DNA of 64,000 nt from MWDV01 sp964634255 (GTDB lineage: Bacteria; Verrucomicrobiota; Verrucomicrobiia; Limisphaerales; MWDV01): assembly GCA_964634255.1 (NCBI GenBank), contig CAZWJC010000005.1, forward strand, positions 1 through 64,000. The letters are read 5' to 3'. Made by a program: the position numbers and the translations under genes. The notes below the pieces were generated by a model. The model was not told the origin of the DNA, made no database searches, and worked only from the letters and a program-made list of their open reading frames with translations. This document shows positions 17,288 to 28,177 of the stretch, one piece after another. Numbering within the stretch: position 1 is the first letter of the stretch; each line of letters begins with the position of its first letter.

Positions 17288-20200
17288 TCACTTCCCAAGA
17301 ATGCGGTAGAATGAACGGTTGTTGGTGCGGCTGATTGAGAAGCTGCGATTGGTCGTCGCCGGATCAAGGTTCTCCCACACCGCATCAGCCAGGCTGGGCG
17401 CTGTCTGTAATTGAAAGGGAGCGAGTCCTCCCTTCCAGCTCAAGACCAGGTTGTCACCCTGCAACGTGGCGCTGACTTGGATCGGCACAGATACGGTTAC
17501 GGTGAGTGCTGCCACCGCGCTGGTGGCGCTGCCGGCGAGGTTGGTGACGATGACGGTGTAATTGCCCGCATGCGCCGGCTGGACACCGGTGATGGAGTAA
17601 TTGGTGGCCGTCGCTCCGACGAGGTTGGCGCCATTGAAGCACCATTGGTACGTCAACGGTGCGCTGCCGCTGGCGGCGACAGCGAAGGAGACGTTTGCGC
17701 CCGCGACAACGGTTTGGCTTTGAGGCTGGTTGGTGATTGCGGGGGGCACGGCCACGGTGAGTGCTGCCACCGCGCTGGTGGCGCTGCCGGCGAGGTTGGT
17801 GACGATGANNNNNNNNNNNNNNNNNNNNNNNNNNNNNNNNNNNNNNNNNNNNNNNNNNNNNNNNNNNNNNNNNNNNNNNNNNNNNNNNNNNNNNNNNNNN
17901 NNNNNNNNGGTACGTCAACGGTGCGCTGCCGCTGGCGGCGACAGCGAAGGAGACGTTTGCGCCTGCGGTAACGGTCTGGCTCTGGGGGGGACTGTCGATG
18001 ATCGGCTTCGAACCAGCGTTTACCACCAGCGTTGCCACTCGACTGGTTACTGAACCCGCCGGGTTGAGAACGATGACCTCGTAACCGCCCCCGTCGCTCG
18101 CGGTCACAACGGAAAGTGTGAGTGCGCTGCTGCTGGCGCCGGGGAGGTTGGTGCCGCCTTTGCGCCACTGGTAGGCGAGCGGTGCGTCGCCCGTGGCCGA
18201 GACAGTGAAGCTTACGGCGACACCTTCGGTGACCGACTGGCTTTGGGGCTGGGCGGTGAGGGCCGGCCCCAGGACAGTGCCCAAGAGGGTCAGCCGCAGA
18301 TCGAACGCGACGTCGCTACTGCTCCGGCTAGATTGGTGGACCTCGGCCGCAATGAGGTTCGAGCCGAGCTTGAGGTAGTTGGTGGACAGGGTGGCGGTCT
18401 GCCAGACGGTGCCTTGGTCGGAACAGTTGGTGGCCAACTGCGTGTAGGCGACGATACCCGTTGGCAGGTTGTCCCGCCATACCGGCGTGCCGTTAATGTA
18501 AACAATCGCTCCGTCGTCGCGCATGACTTCCAGGAAGAGGTTCGTCATGCCGGCCAAGGACGCGATGTTGACCTGCTTTCGGAAGTAGTACGCCGGGTGT
18601 CTGTTGTTGGAGGTGCCCCCGTAGCTCAAGATGGTGGTGAAACCGCTGTTGGCCGTATCGGTCTTGAAGCCCAGTTTGCCGGCGCCGCTGGACCAGGTGA
18701 CATCACTGAAGTCTTCTGCGTTCCAGTTCGTAGCCTGCGCCACCCCATTGTCGAGATAGCGCCAGGTGTCACCGGCCGGAATGAGGACGGAGTTGGCCAG
18801 GACATTGCGCACAAAAACCGTTACGGTCGTTGACGCGCTCGAATCGCCACCGTCGTCGCGGGCGATCGCGCTCAGAGTTCGATAACCAGAAGTCGCAGGC
18901 CTCCAACTGAAACTGAAGGGCGACGTCGTTACGGTGTTCAGGAGGGTGCCGTTCTCGTAGAACTCGACCGCCGCCACTGCCCCGTCCGCGTCGGTCGCCT
19001 GGGCCGACAACACCACACTTTCGCCAGGAGCGAAGACCGCCCCGGTTGCGGGTGCAATGATCGAAACGGTGGGTGGTTGCGAGGTCACCGTGATGCTCAC
19101 AGCCTCGGAGAGCGCCACGCCGCCGCCGTTGTCCACCGCACGGGCTTTGAGTTCGTGGACGCCCGCCGGTGCGTTGCTCCAGTTGAACGTAAACGGCAAC
19201 TCGGTGCTGCTGCCTATTTGGACACCGCCAGCGTAGAACTCAACCGACACCACTGATCCATCTGGGTCGTGGGCGCTGGCGACCAGGGAAATGGCGGGCG
19301 TGCGCCCCACGACTGCGCCCGGGAGCGGTGCGGTTAGCGCGACGGAAGGAAGCTGGTTGACGCCGTTCGTCTTCCCGGCCGAAGTCGCGCCGGCAACCCA
19401 GTTGGTCGGATCGTTGCCAAACGCGGCCAGTGTCCGACGTTGCAGGGAGTTGCCCAGTCCGTCCGCAAGCGACGACCAGGCCAGGCTGTCGCCGTATTGC
19501 ACCTTCTCCGCGAGCATGTAGGGAACAAAGACATTCGTCGTCAGGTCCGGTTTATCCGGCCATTTCAACTCGATGGTATCTTCGCTGTTGTCGAGTTTGC
19601 CCGACCACGGACCATATACGGACACGGTTTGAGGCACGTCATAAAGCGCGCGGAAGTTGGCCAGTCGCGTTGCGTTAGTCGAGGGGTCAAATCCGACGAT
19701 GAGCAACCGCGCACCCGCCGCCAGGGATTGGTTCAAGGGGAAATCGAAGTCCACCGCGTTGCGCAGCCGCCACGTGTTGGTCCGCGCTGCGGTGCCGTAA
19801 CCGGGCTCGCTCGTGAAGGTGCAATAGAGCGGCACGTTGGTCGTCGCGATGTTCTGCAGCTCAATGAACTCGTCCAGATCGTTGTCCGTGCCATTCGTCA
19901 GGTCCGGTGGGTGATACATGATTTCGGAGACCACGATTGGCCCGACGCGTGGCGGCGCGTTGTTCGTGCCGAGCGTCTTCGCGCTCTGGAGCACAAGCAA
20001 TTCCTTGCCTTGACTGGTGACATGTCGGCCGAAGCTCACGCCGTTGGGTGACTCTGGAAAATCAAACCCATGCACGTAACCGGTCAGGTTGGTGTTCGCA
20101 TCCCCGCTGAACAGATAAGCCATTTCCCCATACTCGGAGAACAGAAAGCTGGTGGCGCCGACGTTGAAATGTCCGGCGTCGAGGATCAGGTATCCGGCGG

Positions 20201-23200
20201 CGGGAATGGTCGTGCCGGCGGCGATGCGGTATTTCTTCGGATGGTAGAAATCGTCGGTGAGAAACCAGCCCCCGACGTTCACCGGGGCTGCGGAGGGATT
20301 GAACAGCTCAACGGCATCCACGTCCGGCAGGTCGGTGTGGGCGAGAATCTCGTTGATCAGCACCGTGGGAATCGTTGGCAGGACATCCGCGCTGCCGGGG
20401 GAACCATTCAGCGCACCGCCGGCCCGCCAGCTCGCCTTGTCGCCCCAAGTGGACCAGAGCGCATTCTCGTCCCGGATTTCGAGTGAGAAGCCGAGACCGT
20501 CCGTGATGGGATACCAACTGTTGTTGTATGCGAATTCCAGCACCTTCTCGCCCGAGGAGTCGTCTAGGCGTAACGTTTCGCCACTGCTGTCCAGTGCGCC
20601 GACGTATTCGCCGGCGATCAACCGGCCACTGCCATGCCGGGCGGTGAATGCAGTCTGGTTCCGGACCACCAAGACGCGCTGGCCGGGCAGGAGTTGAGTA
20701 ACGGCGCTGCCGGTGAAGTTGAAGAGTACACCGCCGGAGAATCGCACGTTGGCGAGATTCAGCGTCACGCTGGTTGAGATGTTCTTGAGCTCGATGTACT
20801 CGAACTGCTGCGCGTCGCTATCGAGGGCCGGGGCGGGTGACGGGTTGTACATGATCTCTGTGATGCGCAAATAACGCTGCACGGCTGAAGGCGTGCCGAC
20901 GAAGCCGTTGGTGGAAACCAACCGGCCGAGGTTGTCCGTCAGGGCGAGGCTTTCCCCCCACGCATTGAGATGGCCGCTGGCTCCGCCCTGCACCAACAAG
21001 CCCATGCCTCCACGCGGCGCAAGGGCTCGACTGCGGAAGGCACGCGAGCTGGGCGTAACGTATAGTGCGGTTCGCGCCGGAAGGACGGTGCCAGGTTGGA
21101 ACTTGTGCCCGATGCCTCCCTCAAGTTTCCACTCTGAAATGTCTACGGCAAACCCGTTGGCGTTGGTCAGGCTGACGAACTCCTCGTCCTGGTTGCCTGA
21201 GACAGGATTGTAGTCCCAGCCGACGATGGAGATGACAACGTTGGTTGGTTGAGCGAGCGGGATTCCGGCGTTTTGGGCTTTGCCGATGCCAACGGACAAC
21301 GCCGTGTTGGTGACGCTGTGTTTACCGTAGAAATATTGCCGGCGTTTGACGATAAAATCGTTGATCAGGATGTTGACCCCGTTGGCTGGCGTGATTCCGG
21401 GATCGAAGTTGCACTGGCCGCCATTTCCGGGCCAACCCCACCAGTTGCGGTCCCGCAGCGCTTCCTCAGCGATGAGATCGCGCCAGGTGAGCACCTTGGT
21501 TTCCAGCGGCAGCGCGCTGGTCGGCGTGCCGGGTGGCTTCACCCAGGTATCGAGAAAGGTGCGCATGCGGCGGAGGAACATCTCGCGGGCCTGTGGCACT
21601 TGAAAGATCGCGTCGTACATCCGGTTCCAGTTCCCACCACCACTGGAAGGGATGGCCTGTGAGGAACCGTAGAGCGGGAAGCTCTTAAGGTTGTCGTTCG
21701 TCACTTGGATGCCGTTGTATTCCCAGGAATCCATGTAGGCGGCGCCGAAGGAGAGATTCATGTCGAACGGCACAATCCGCCAGAGGTCGTCGCCGTCATT
21801 GTCGTGATAGACACTCATGTTGGCCCACACGTCGTCGTTCTCATGGACGAACCGCGCGACGACGAGATAGTTGATAATCTCTGGCAGATCGAGGCGGTCG
21901 AGCATGTTGGTCCAGCGCTGGCCGCTGGTCAGGGATTCGGCGATGCTGTTGGCTAGGGCTGTGTAATCGGTATTGCCTTCCCATTTACGGGTCTTCTTTT
22001 CGAATCCACCGGTGCTGCTCCCCCACGGATCAATGACACCGGCGGCATTGTACAGCGCGCCGTTCGGGTCGTATCCCAGCCGTTCCAGCAGCTCCTCGCC
22101 ATGGACGTCGTTGTGATTGGCGAGTTGGTAGAATGCGCCATTGAGCTGCAGCCGCCACGGTTCGTAGAAGGGCGCCGGGGCGCCCGTGACGTCGCACAGC
22201 CAGAAGCTCAGCCCCTGTCGCATGAACGCGGGGTCGGGATAGTCAGCCGTGAAGGAGGTCTTTCGGACGCGACCGCCGGGGCCGGGATGCCGGAAGGGAT
22301 GTTCCTTGTTGAATTCAACGCGGTGGGACTTCTTGTAATAACCCGACGTGCTGTTGCCGCGGAGGGACATGAAGATGTTGTCGTAGAATTCACCGTCGTA
22401 GAATGCTGAGACGCGCCCGCCTGCCTGCGAATCCGCTCCAGTCTGCGAAGTGCTGCCGCCAGGGCCCGTGCCCGGCTGGAGGACGCTCGTTGGCGCAAAG
22501 AGGTGAAGAACCGGCAGCTTGCTGCTGACGTAATCTGGCTGAATGACCGTGCCCAGGTACTCCGCCGTATCTGTGGGACTTTCGAAGAGCGGCCAGCGTG
22601 AGGTGCGGCTCAGCGAGTCTCCGGCGGTGATATACCATCGCACCATCTGGCCGGCGGAATAATTCGCCGGGGCGATGACCGCGCCATAGACGCCGTCACC
22701 CGCGGCGCCATCGCCGTGCGCTCCGTCGTCTCGCAAGGCAACGCGATTCGTGACGCCGAACATTACGCGCCAATTCAAGGTAACGCTGGTTACAGGGGCG
22801 AAGGCTTGGGCGACCTTGCAGGTGACGGTGAGGCTCTGGTTGACGGCAGGCGTGTTGGGGAAGTGGCCAGCGAAGGTTATGATCGGCCCGAGGTCCTTGG
22901 CGCCAGTGCCGTTAAGGCCGGTGGGCGTTGGGACCACAAAATAGCGCCCCTCCGCCTGATACGCCGTTCCGCTCCAGGCCAGTTCCGCAAGCAGGAGGAA
23001 GCTTGCGTCGCTGGTGGTCAGGTTGAGTCCTTGGATGGCCAGCATGTTGTCGCCGCTTACCAGTGAACTGCACAAGCTCGTGAGGTCGAACTCCGCAAAC
23101 TGCACGGCATCTTCCGGCGCGCGGGCGGCGGTGGCAGTAGAATTCCACTCCGGATCGGACGGCGTGTTGGCCCCGGCTGCGGGGGCGCCGTTCAGCCAGG

Positions 23201-23945
23201 CCGCAAAACCATCCTCATACTTCACGCGCAAGGTGAGTTGATCCGGCAACGCGCGGTTGGTGAATGCGAACGGCAGCCGGTAGAAGACCGAGGCATTGAC
23301 GTTCTGCATCGCCGCGCGGACATCGCTCTTGATCAGGGCTGCGTAACCGGAATGGGAGCCGAACCCGATGCCATTTGTGGCGGCGGTCCAGGTCATCGCG
23401 TTGAAATTGTTCGAAGTCCAAGTCCGACCGAAGCTCTCGTCCAGTGGAATTGTCACGCGACCCACCGTGCCCGTGCTGATCGCTGTCTGGGAGAAGGGCT
23501 GGGCTCCAAAACCAAAGGACACGTCCGGCATCTGTGCCGGGTACGTCGGCGAGAACTGCGTGGCAATGCTGCCGTCGGGGCGGACCAGGGCCAGGTACTC
23601 ACCGGCGGCGTCGAGTTTGAAATTCGTGTGCAGCGCGGCGCCGGGAGTGCGCCGGTTGCGATCGGAGGCAAATACGATGAGATGCTGTCGGGGGGGCAGA
23701 TTCGTCGCCGGGAATTGCCACTTGGCCAGTTTGCTGGAGGAGTCCGTGAGATACCAACCCGCCAGGTTCACGTTCGTCGCGCCGGCATTATAGACTTCGA
23801 GCCAATCCGAGTACTCGCCGTAGTCGTCCGCAAGCGTTCGGCTGTTGCTCGCCATGAACTCAGTGATCTGAATCTGAGCGGACACGGGACGCAGCGGGGA
23901 AGCGCATAGTGCGCACAACGCAACAAGCACGAGTCTCGATTTCAT
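17288..23945 (-). CDS. Giant secreted lamin-tail / CotH kinase / Ig-like protein, interrupted by an assembly gap
   Basis: I read one gene from the ATG at 23945 (signal peptide MKSRLVLVALCALCASPLRP) to the stop at 17288. The apparent frame change at 17809-17908 is only because the 100 Ns are an arbitrary gap length. Domains from the N-terminus: lamin-tail (about 25-130), galactose-binding-like (165-330), Ig/chitobiase-like (355-470), CotH kinase-like (480-870, with RGNSTSGYYKKSHRVEFNKE and VPFDMNLSFG), four more lamin-tail modules starting near 900, 1025, 1195 and 1340, two Big/Ig-like modules (1540-1670), another galactose-binding-like module (1715-1880), then several 85-residue Ig repeats. 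The C-terminal tail ends SFYRILGK. CotH domains can phosphorylate proteins in spore coats; activity here is untested. Probably surface-exposed; the number of Ig repeats is unknown. Confidence 0.85.
17501..18000 (-). repeat. Near-identical 255-bp Ig-domain repeats flanking the gap
   Basis: The sequence beginning ggtgagtgctgccaccgcgc occurs at 17501 and again at 17756, a 255-bp (85-residue) period, with at least 50 identical bases. The right side of the gap (from 17909) repeats the sequence at about 17648-17704 with one or two changes. The assembler therefore stopped inside a near-identical tandem array. Confidence 0.9.
17809..17908. other. Scaffold gap (100 N)
   Basis: Exactly 100 Ns, the conventional unknown-length gap. 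It lies inside Ig-like repeats of the lamin-tail/CotH protein. One or more 85-residue repeats may be missing. Confidence 0.99.
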
Positions 23946-24145
23946 TACTCTTCGATACCGTTGATATTCTCGACGTGCATGCGCACCGGGAGGGAGCGAC
24001 ACGGGCACGTTCCGGGGAGTGGTTGGACCGGAATGATCCATCCTTCCCGCGCCCGTCCGGGCGCGAATCCCACTAAGGAGAGTTTCGCATACCCCGCCAT
24101 CGACCGCCATCCCACAAATTGATTACAACCTAGAGGATCGTAGGT

Positions 24146-24162
24146 GGCTACGCCGCGTAGCC
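24146..24162. promoter_or_regulatory. Palindrome in the divergent promoter region
   Basis: ggctacg-ccg-cgtagcc is a perfect 7-bp inverted repeat. It lies between the minus-strand CotH gene (start 23945) and the plus-strand sensor kinase (start 24242), about 80 bp before the kinase start. It could be an operator for a dimeric regulator such as the neighbouring NarL-type protein, but no second copy supports this. Confidence 0.3.
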
Positions 24163-24241
24163 AATTACGCCAAGACGCACCAGGGACACAGGTAAGTGAC
24201 TTGAGCCAAAACGACAACCGTGGCAGGCTGGGTGCGTTGTG

Positions 24242-27200
24242 ATGCTGAACCAGTCACCTCTCGCGATTTGCAGGTTTCCTTGCTGCGTGTGCTTCGTCCT
24301 GCTGCTGGCCGCCGCCCAAGTGGAAACGCTCTCCGCGGTGACTCCAGACCCGGCTGCGAATCTGGTTTTCCGCTCGTGGGACACCGTGGCGGGTCTGCCG
24401 CAAAACTCTGTTACCGCCATGACGCAGACACGCGATGGCTACCTTTGGTTGGGCACGCGTGATGGGTTGGCGCGTTTCGATGGCGTGCGTTTCAAGGTGT
24501 TCGGCTTGGAGGAAGGGCTGCATAGCGTAGATATCCAAACGGTGTTGGAAGACCGTCAAGGCACACTGTGGATTGGTTCCTACGGCGGCGGATTGGCCAG
24601 GTTGCGTGACGGCCAGGTCGAAGTCGTGCCGGCGGCCACGCGCAGTGCGGGAAGTGACATCGTCACTGCCTTGGCAGAAGACGCGACGGGCCGCCTTTGG
24701 GTTGGGACGCGGGCGGGGATTCGCTTCCTGCAACACGGGCGGCTCGTTGAGGACGCAGCGTTCGGGAAGGCGGCTGAGGCGCCCATTCGCTCCTTGCTGT
24801 TGGACCGGCGCGGCACCATGTGGATTGCCACCTCCGGCGAGGGACTCCACGAGTGGCGTGACGGACAACTGTCGCTTACTAAGGGGCCGTTTGCTGATCC
24901 GCGCATTGGGGCGCACTGCATGCTTGAAGATCGGCAGGGGAGGTTCTGGGTGAGCATCGGCAACGGGATAGTCCTCTGTCGACAGGAGAGCACGTGGCGG
25001 GTTTACAGTGAAACCAACGGTTTGCCGTGGGCCTACATCAGTTGTCTTGCCGAGGACGCTGACGGCACGGTTTGGGCGGGATCGCTGGATAACGGGCTTT
25101 ACTATTTCGACAACGATCGCTTCCGGGTCGTTCGGGCAAGTGATGGTCTGTCCGCCGACGACATTCGGAGCCTGTTGCTCGATCGGGAATCCAACCTCTG
25201 GGTGGGGACTCGGACCGGCGGACTGAATCGTCTCAACCGACGTAAGTTACTACACTCCGGAGTAGCACAGGGATTGACGAATGACTATACGCGGTCGGTG
25301 GCCCAGACGACGGACGGGACTTTGTGGGTCGGCACGACCGGCGGGGGCATCTATCAGGGCACGCCGCTGGCACTCCTCCCGTTTCGTCCCGACACTGGGG
25401 GGATCATCTATGCGCATGTCGAGTCGGTACTCGCGGCGCGGGACGGCAGCGTGTGGTGGGGAGCGGCGGTCGGTTTGTTGCGGTGGCAAGACGGCCGATT
25501 GACGCACTGTATCACAAACGAGCCTTGGATACAGTCCTCCTCCGTGACCGCGATGCAGGAGGACAATGCGGGCGGTCTGTGGCTCGGAACGCTGCAGGGG
25601 CGCTTGTTGCACTGGCGGGGCGACCGGTTTGAGGAATTTCCGTTGCGTGTGGCCCGCGGCTCCATCACTGCACTGGCGACGCAAGCTGACGGCTACCTCT
25701 GGGTTGGATCCAGCGGTGGGGGACTCCGTCGAATCCGGCAAGGAGACGACCAGGTTTTTTCAGTGACGAATGGCCTTCGCAGTCCCTCCATCCGCACCTT
25801 GCACCTCGACTCAGAGGGCGTGCTCTGGATCGGTACGGCGGGCGGTGGATTGAGTTACTGGAAGGATGGATCGGCTACCAGCTTCACCGAGATCCAGGGC
25901 CTCGGGGCACGCACGGTGTCCCAGATTATCGAGGACGACTTCGGCCATCTCTGGCTGGGCACGAGTCGTGGCATCATCAAAGCGAGGAAGCACGACCTTA
26001 CGGAATGTGCCGCCGGGCGGCTGTCGTTTGTGCATACCCGCTCCTACGGCGCCAACGATGGGATGCCAGCCGAGGAATGCTCCGGCGGTTTTTGCCCCGC
26101 GGGGCTGAAGATGCGGGGCGGGCTGCTGTGCTTCTCAACCGTGAAAGGCTTGGTGTTCGTGGATCCCCGGGCAGAATCAACTACAGCGCCAACGCCTGAT
26201 GTGATGTTGGAGGATGTGCTCGTTAATGGAAGGGTACTCCCCATTTCAACTGAAAGCACCCCAGGCAACGGTGGCGCAGCGGGTCTTTCCAAGCGGGCTG
26301 GGCGGGTCGTGCCGCCTGGCGATCGTTCGATTGAACTGCACTACACTGCCATCCAGTTCAAGTCGCCGGAGCGCGTCGGCTTCCGCTACCGGTTGGAGGG
26401 GGTGGATCGCGATTGGGTGGAGGCGGGACCAAGGCGGGCCGCTTACTACCAAGGGCTGACGCCTGGCGATTACATATTCCGGGTGAAGGCCTGTAATGCC
26501 GAGGGTGTGTGGAGCGATCAGGAAGCGTCGGTGGCAATCAGCGTGCAGCCGTTCTTCTACGAGACCTGGGTCTTCGTGGCCAGCGTCGCGGTGGTGTCGG
26601 CGAGCGTCATCGCTGGTGCCCTGTGGCTCATGGTGCGACGACGCTATCAACGCCGATTGGCGCGGCTGCAAATGCAGCATGCCGTCGAGCGTGAACGTCT
26701 GCGCATCTCCCAAGACATGCATGACCACGTGGGCGGCATTCTCACGCAAGTGTCCCAGTTGACCGACATGGGGCGGGGTGAAACCGAGGAGCCGTCCATC
26801 CGTAGCCGGTTTGAACGGATCGGCGGCCAGGCTCGCGTGGCGGTGCAGGCCTTGGACGAAATCGTGTGGGCCACCAATCCCAAGAACGACAATCTCGCCA
26901 GCTTTGTCGAATACGTCAGCCGGTTCACCGACGAGTTTTTCGAAGGCACCGGGATCCGTTGCTGGCAGGAGGTGCCGACCACCTTGCCCAGCCTCCCGTT
27001 GCGGGCGGATGCCCGGCACAATGTTTTCCTCGCGGTGCGTGAGGCGTTCAACAATGCGCTCAAGCATTCTCAAGCCACCGAAGTCTGGCTGCGGCTGGCG
27101 GTGGAGGGGGAGCGCGTTATGCTGGAGATCGCCGACAACGGATCTGGTTTTACGCCGCAGGCGGTGGCGCCCGGCGGCAATGGATTGCATAACATGCGGG

Positions 27201-27298
27201 TGCGCCTCGAAGAGGAGGGCGGGCGTATGGAACTGACCAGCGCACCGGGACGCGGCACAACCGTGCGATTCGTTTTTCCGGTGACCGCAGCGACATGA
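24242..27298 (+). CDS. Two-component sensor histidine kinase with 14-blade periplasmic propeller
   Basis: A protein of 1018 residues from the ATG at 24242 (a GTG lies one codon upstream). A signal/anchor segment (ICRFPCCVCFVLLLAAAQ) precedes about 13 Reg_prop motifs of the form LW(I/V/L)G(T/S), plus a probable closing blade near LLCFSTVKGLVFVDP. This suggests two seven-bladed propellers, periplasmic. A Y_Y_Y domain follows (IELHYTAIQFKSPERVGFRY onward), then one membrane helix near residue 780. The cytosolic HisKA_3 domain carries RISQDMHDHVGG with phospho-acceptor His827. The HATPase domain has NALKHS, DNGSGF and GGNGLHNM boxes. It is followed 54 bp later by its probable response regulator. 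Propeller sensors of this type often detect glycan fragments in Bacteroidota; the ligand here is unknown. Confidence 0.92.
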   Translation: MLNQSPLAICRFPCCVCFVLLLAAAQVETLSAVTPDPAANLVFRSWDTVAGLPQNSVTAMTQTRDGYLWLGTRDGLARFDGVRFKVFGLEEGLHSVDIQTVLEDRQGTLWIGSYGGGLARLRDGQVEVVPAATRSAGSDIVTALAEDATGRLWVGTRAGIRFLQHGRLVEDAAFGKAAEAPIRSLLLDRRGTMWIATSGEGLHEWRDGQLSLTKGPFADPRIGAHCMLEDRQGRFWVSIGNGIVLCRQESTWRVYSETNGLPWAYISCLAEDADGTVWAGSLDNGLYYFDNDRFRVVRASDGLSADDIRSLLLDRESNLWVGTRTGGLNRLNRRKLLHSGVAQGLTNDYTRSVAQTTDGTLWVGTTGGGIYQGTPLALLPFRPDTGGIIYAHVESVLAARDGSVWWGAAVGLLRWQDGRLTHCITNEPWIQSSSVTAMQEDNAGGLWLGTLQGRLLHWRGDRFEEFPLRVARGSITALATQADGYLWVGSSGGGLRRIRQGDDQVFSVTNGLRSPSIRTLHLDSEGVLWIGTAGGGLSYWKDGSATSFTEIQGLGARTVSQIIEDDFGHLWLGTSRGIIKARKHDLTECAAGRLSFVHTRSYGANDGMPAEECSGGFCPAGLKMRGGLLCFSTVKGLVFVDPRAESTTAPTPDVMLEDVLVNGRVLPISTESTPGNGGAAGLSKRAGRVVPPGDRSIELHYTAIQFKSPERVGFRYRLEGVDRDWVEAGPRRAAYYQGLTPGDYIFRVKACNAEGVWSDQEASVAISVQPFFYETWVFVASVAVVSASVIAGALWLMVRRRYQRRLARLQMQHAVERERLRISQDMHDHVGGILTQVSQLTDMGRGETEEPSIRSRFERIGGQARVAVQALDEIVWATNPKNDNLASFVEYVSRFTDEFFEGTGIRCWQEVPTTLPSLPLRADARHNVFLAVREAFNNALKHSQATEVWLRLAVEGERVMLEIADNGSGFTPQAVAPGGNGLHNMRVRLEEEGGRMELTSAPGRGTTVRFVFPVTAAT

Positions 27299-27352
27299 GA
27301 TCGTTCCGGGCTAACACAAATGTGGTATGGTGCATCAACCGTTGCGCGGTGT

Positions 27353-28024
27353 ATGACTAGCCGCAAGTTGAACAAATCCATTCAAGTCGCCTTGGTCGAA
27401 GACGACGCCGGCGTGCGGGCCAACCTGGCAAAGATGATCGACAGCGCGCCTGGGTTCCGGTGTCAGGCGGCGTACCCCGACGGGGCTGCCGCGCTCGCTG
27501 GCATTCCCGCCAACCGGCCGGATGTGGTCCTGATGGATATCAACTTGCCCGGAATGCTCGGGCCGGAATGCGTGCGGCGGCTCAAGGGGGTTGTGCCGGG
27601 CTTGCCGGTGATCATGCTCACCGTGTACGACGATAGCGAGCAGGTCTTCAAATCACTGATGGCTGGGGCCACCGGTTACCTGCTCAAACGGACACCCAAG
27701 GAGAAACTGCTGGAAGCCATTCGCGAGGTTCACGACGGCGGCGCGCCGATGTCCCGGCAAGTGGCCCGGCGTGTGGTGCAGTTTTTCCAAGGGATCGACC
27801 AGATGCCCGGGCCAAAAGATGCACCGCGCGCTCCGGAGATGGCGACGCTGACGGAGCGGGAAGAGCAAGTGTTGGCCGGCTTGGCCAAGGGTCATCTCTA
27901 CAAGGAAATCGCGGATCAACTCAACATCAGTTTCGAGACGGTGCGCACGCACGTGCGCAGCATCTACGAGAAGCTGCATGTCCACAGCCGCACCGAGGCC
28001 GTGCTGAAGTACTTCGGCAGGTAG
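27353..28024 (+). CDS. NarL/LuxR-type response regulator
   Basis: A protein of 223 residues. I chose the ATG at 27353 (MTSRKLNKSIQVALVEDD); the frame extends to 27320. The receiver domain shows the acidic pair EDD near residue 16, phospho-acceptor Asp62 in VVLMDINLPG, the switch Thr in VIMLTVYDD and Lys in YLLKRTP. A linker leads to a LuxR-type helix-turn-helix: LTEREEQVLAGLAKGHLYKE then IADQLNISFETVRTHVRSIY. It should bind DNA as a dimer after phosphorylation by the kinase just upstream. The same strand and short spacing indicate an operon. Targets are not known. Confidence 0.94.
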   Translation: MTSRKLNKSIQVALVEDDAGVRANLAKMIDSAPGFRCQAAYPDGAAALAGIPANRPDVVLMDINLPGMLGPECVRRLKGVVPGLPVIMLTVYDDSEQVFKSLMAGATGYLLKRTPKEKLLEAIREVHDGGAPMSRQVARRVVQFFQGIDQMPGPKDAPRAPEMATLTEREEQVLAGLAKGHLYKEIADQLNISFETVRTHVRSIYEKLHVHSRTEAVLKYFGR

Positions 28025-28177
28025 GCTGTTGCCGAAGCGGTCGTTGCCGGCCACCCAATCAACCATTCGAGACTCGCCTCTCGGACTTCAAGTCAAGGGG
28101 GAGAAATGGTTGTGCAGGCGATGTTGAGCACCGAAGTCGCGACCATGAACGACGTTTGGCCCGTGAGGCTGATGGAG

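Noticed and set aside
17454..17808. Continuation of the lamin-tail frame beyond the Ns as an Arg/His-rich peptide
   Set aside because: An artefact of the 100-base gap length; the correct frame resumes in the Ig repeat ending at 17288.
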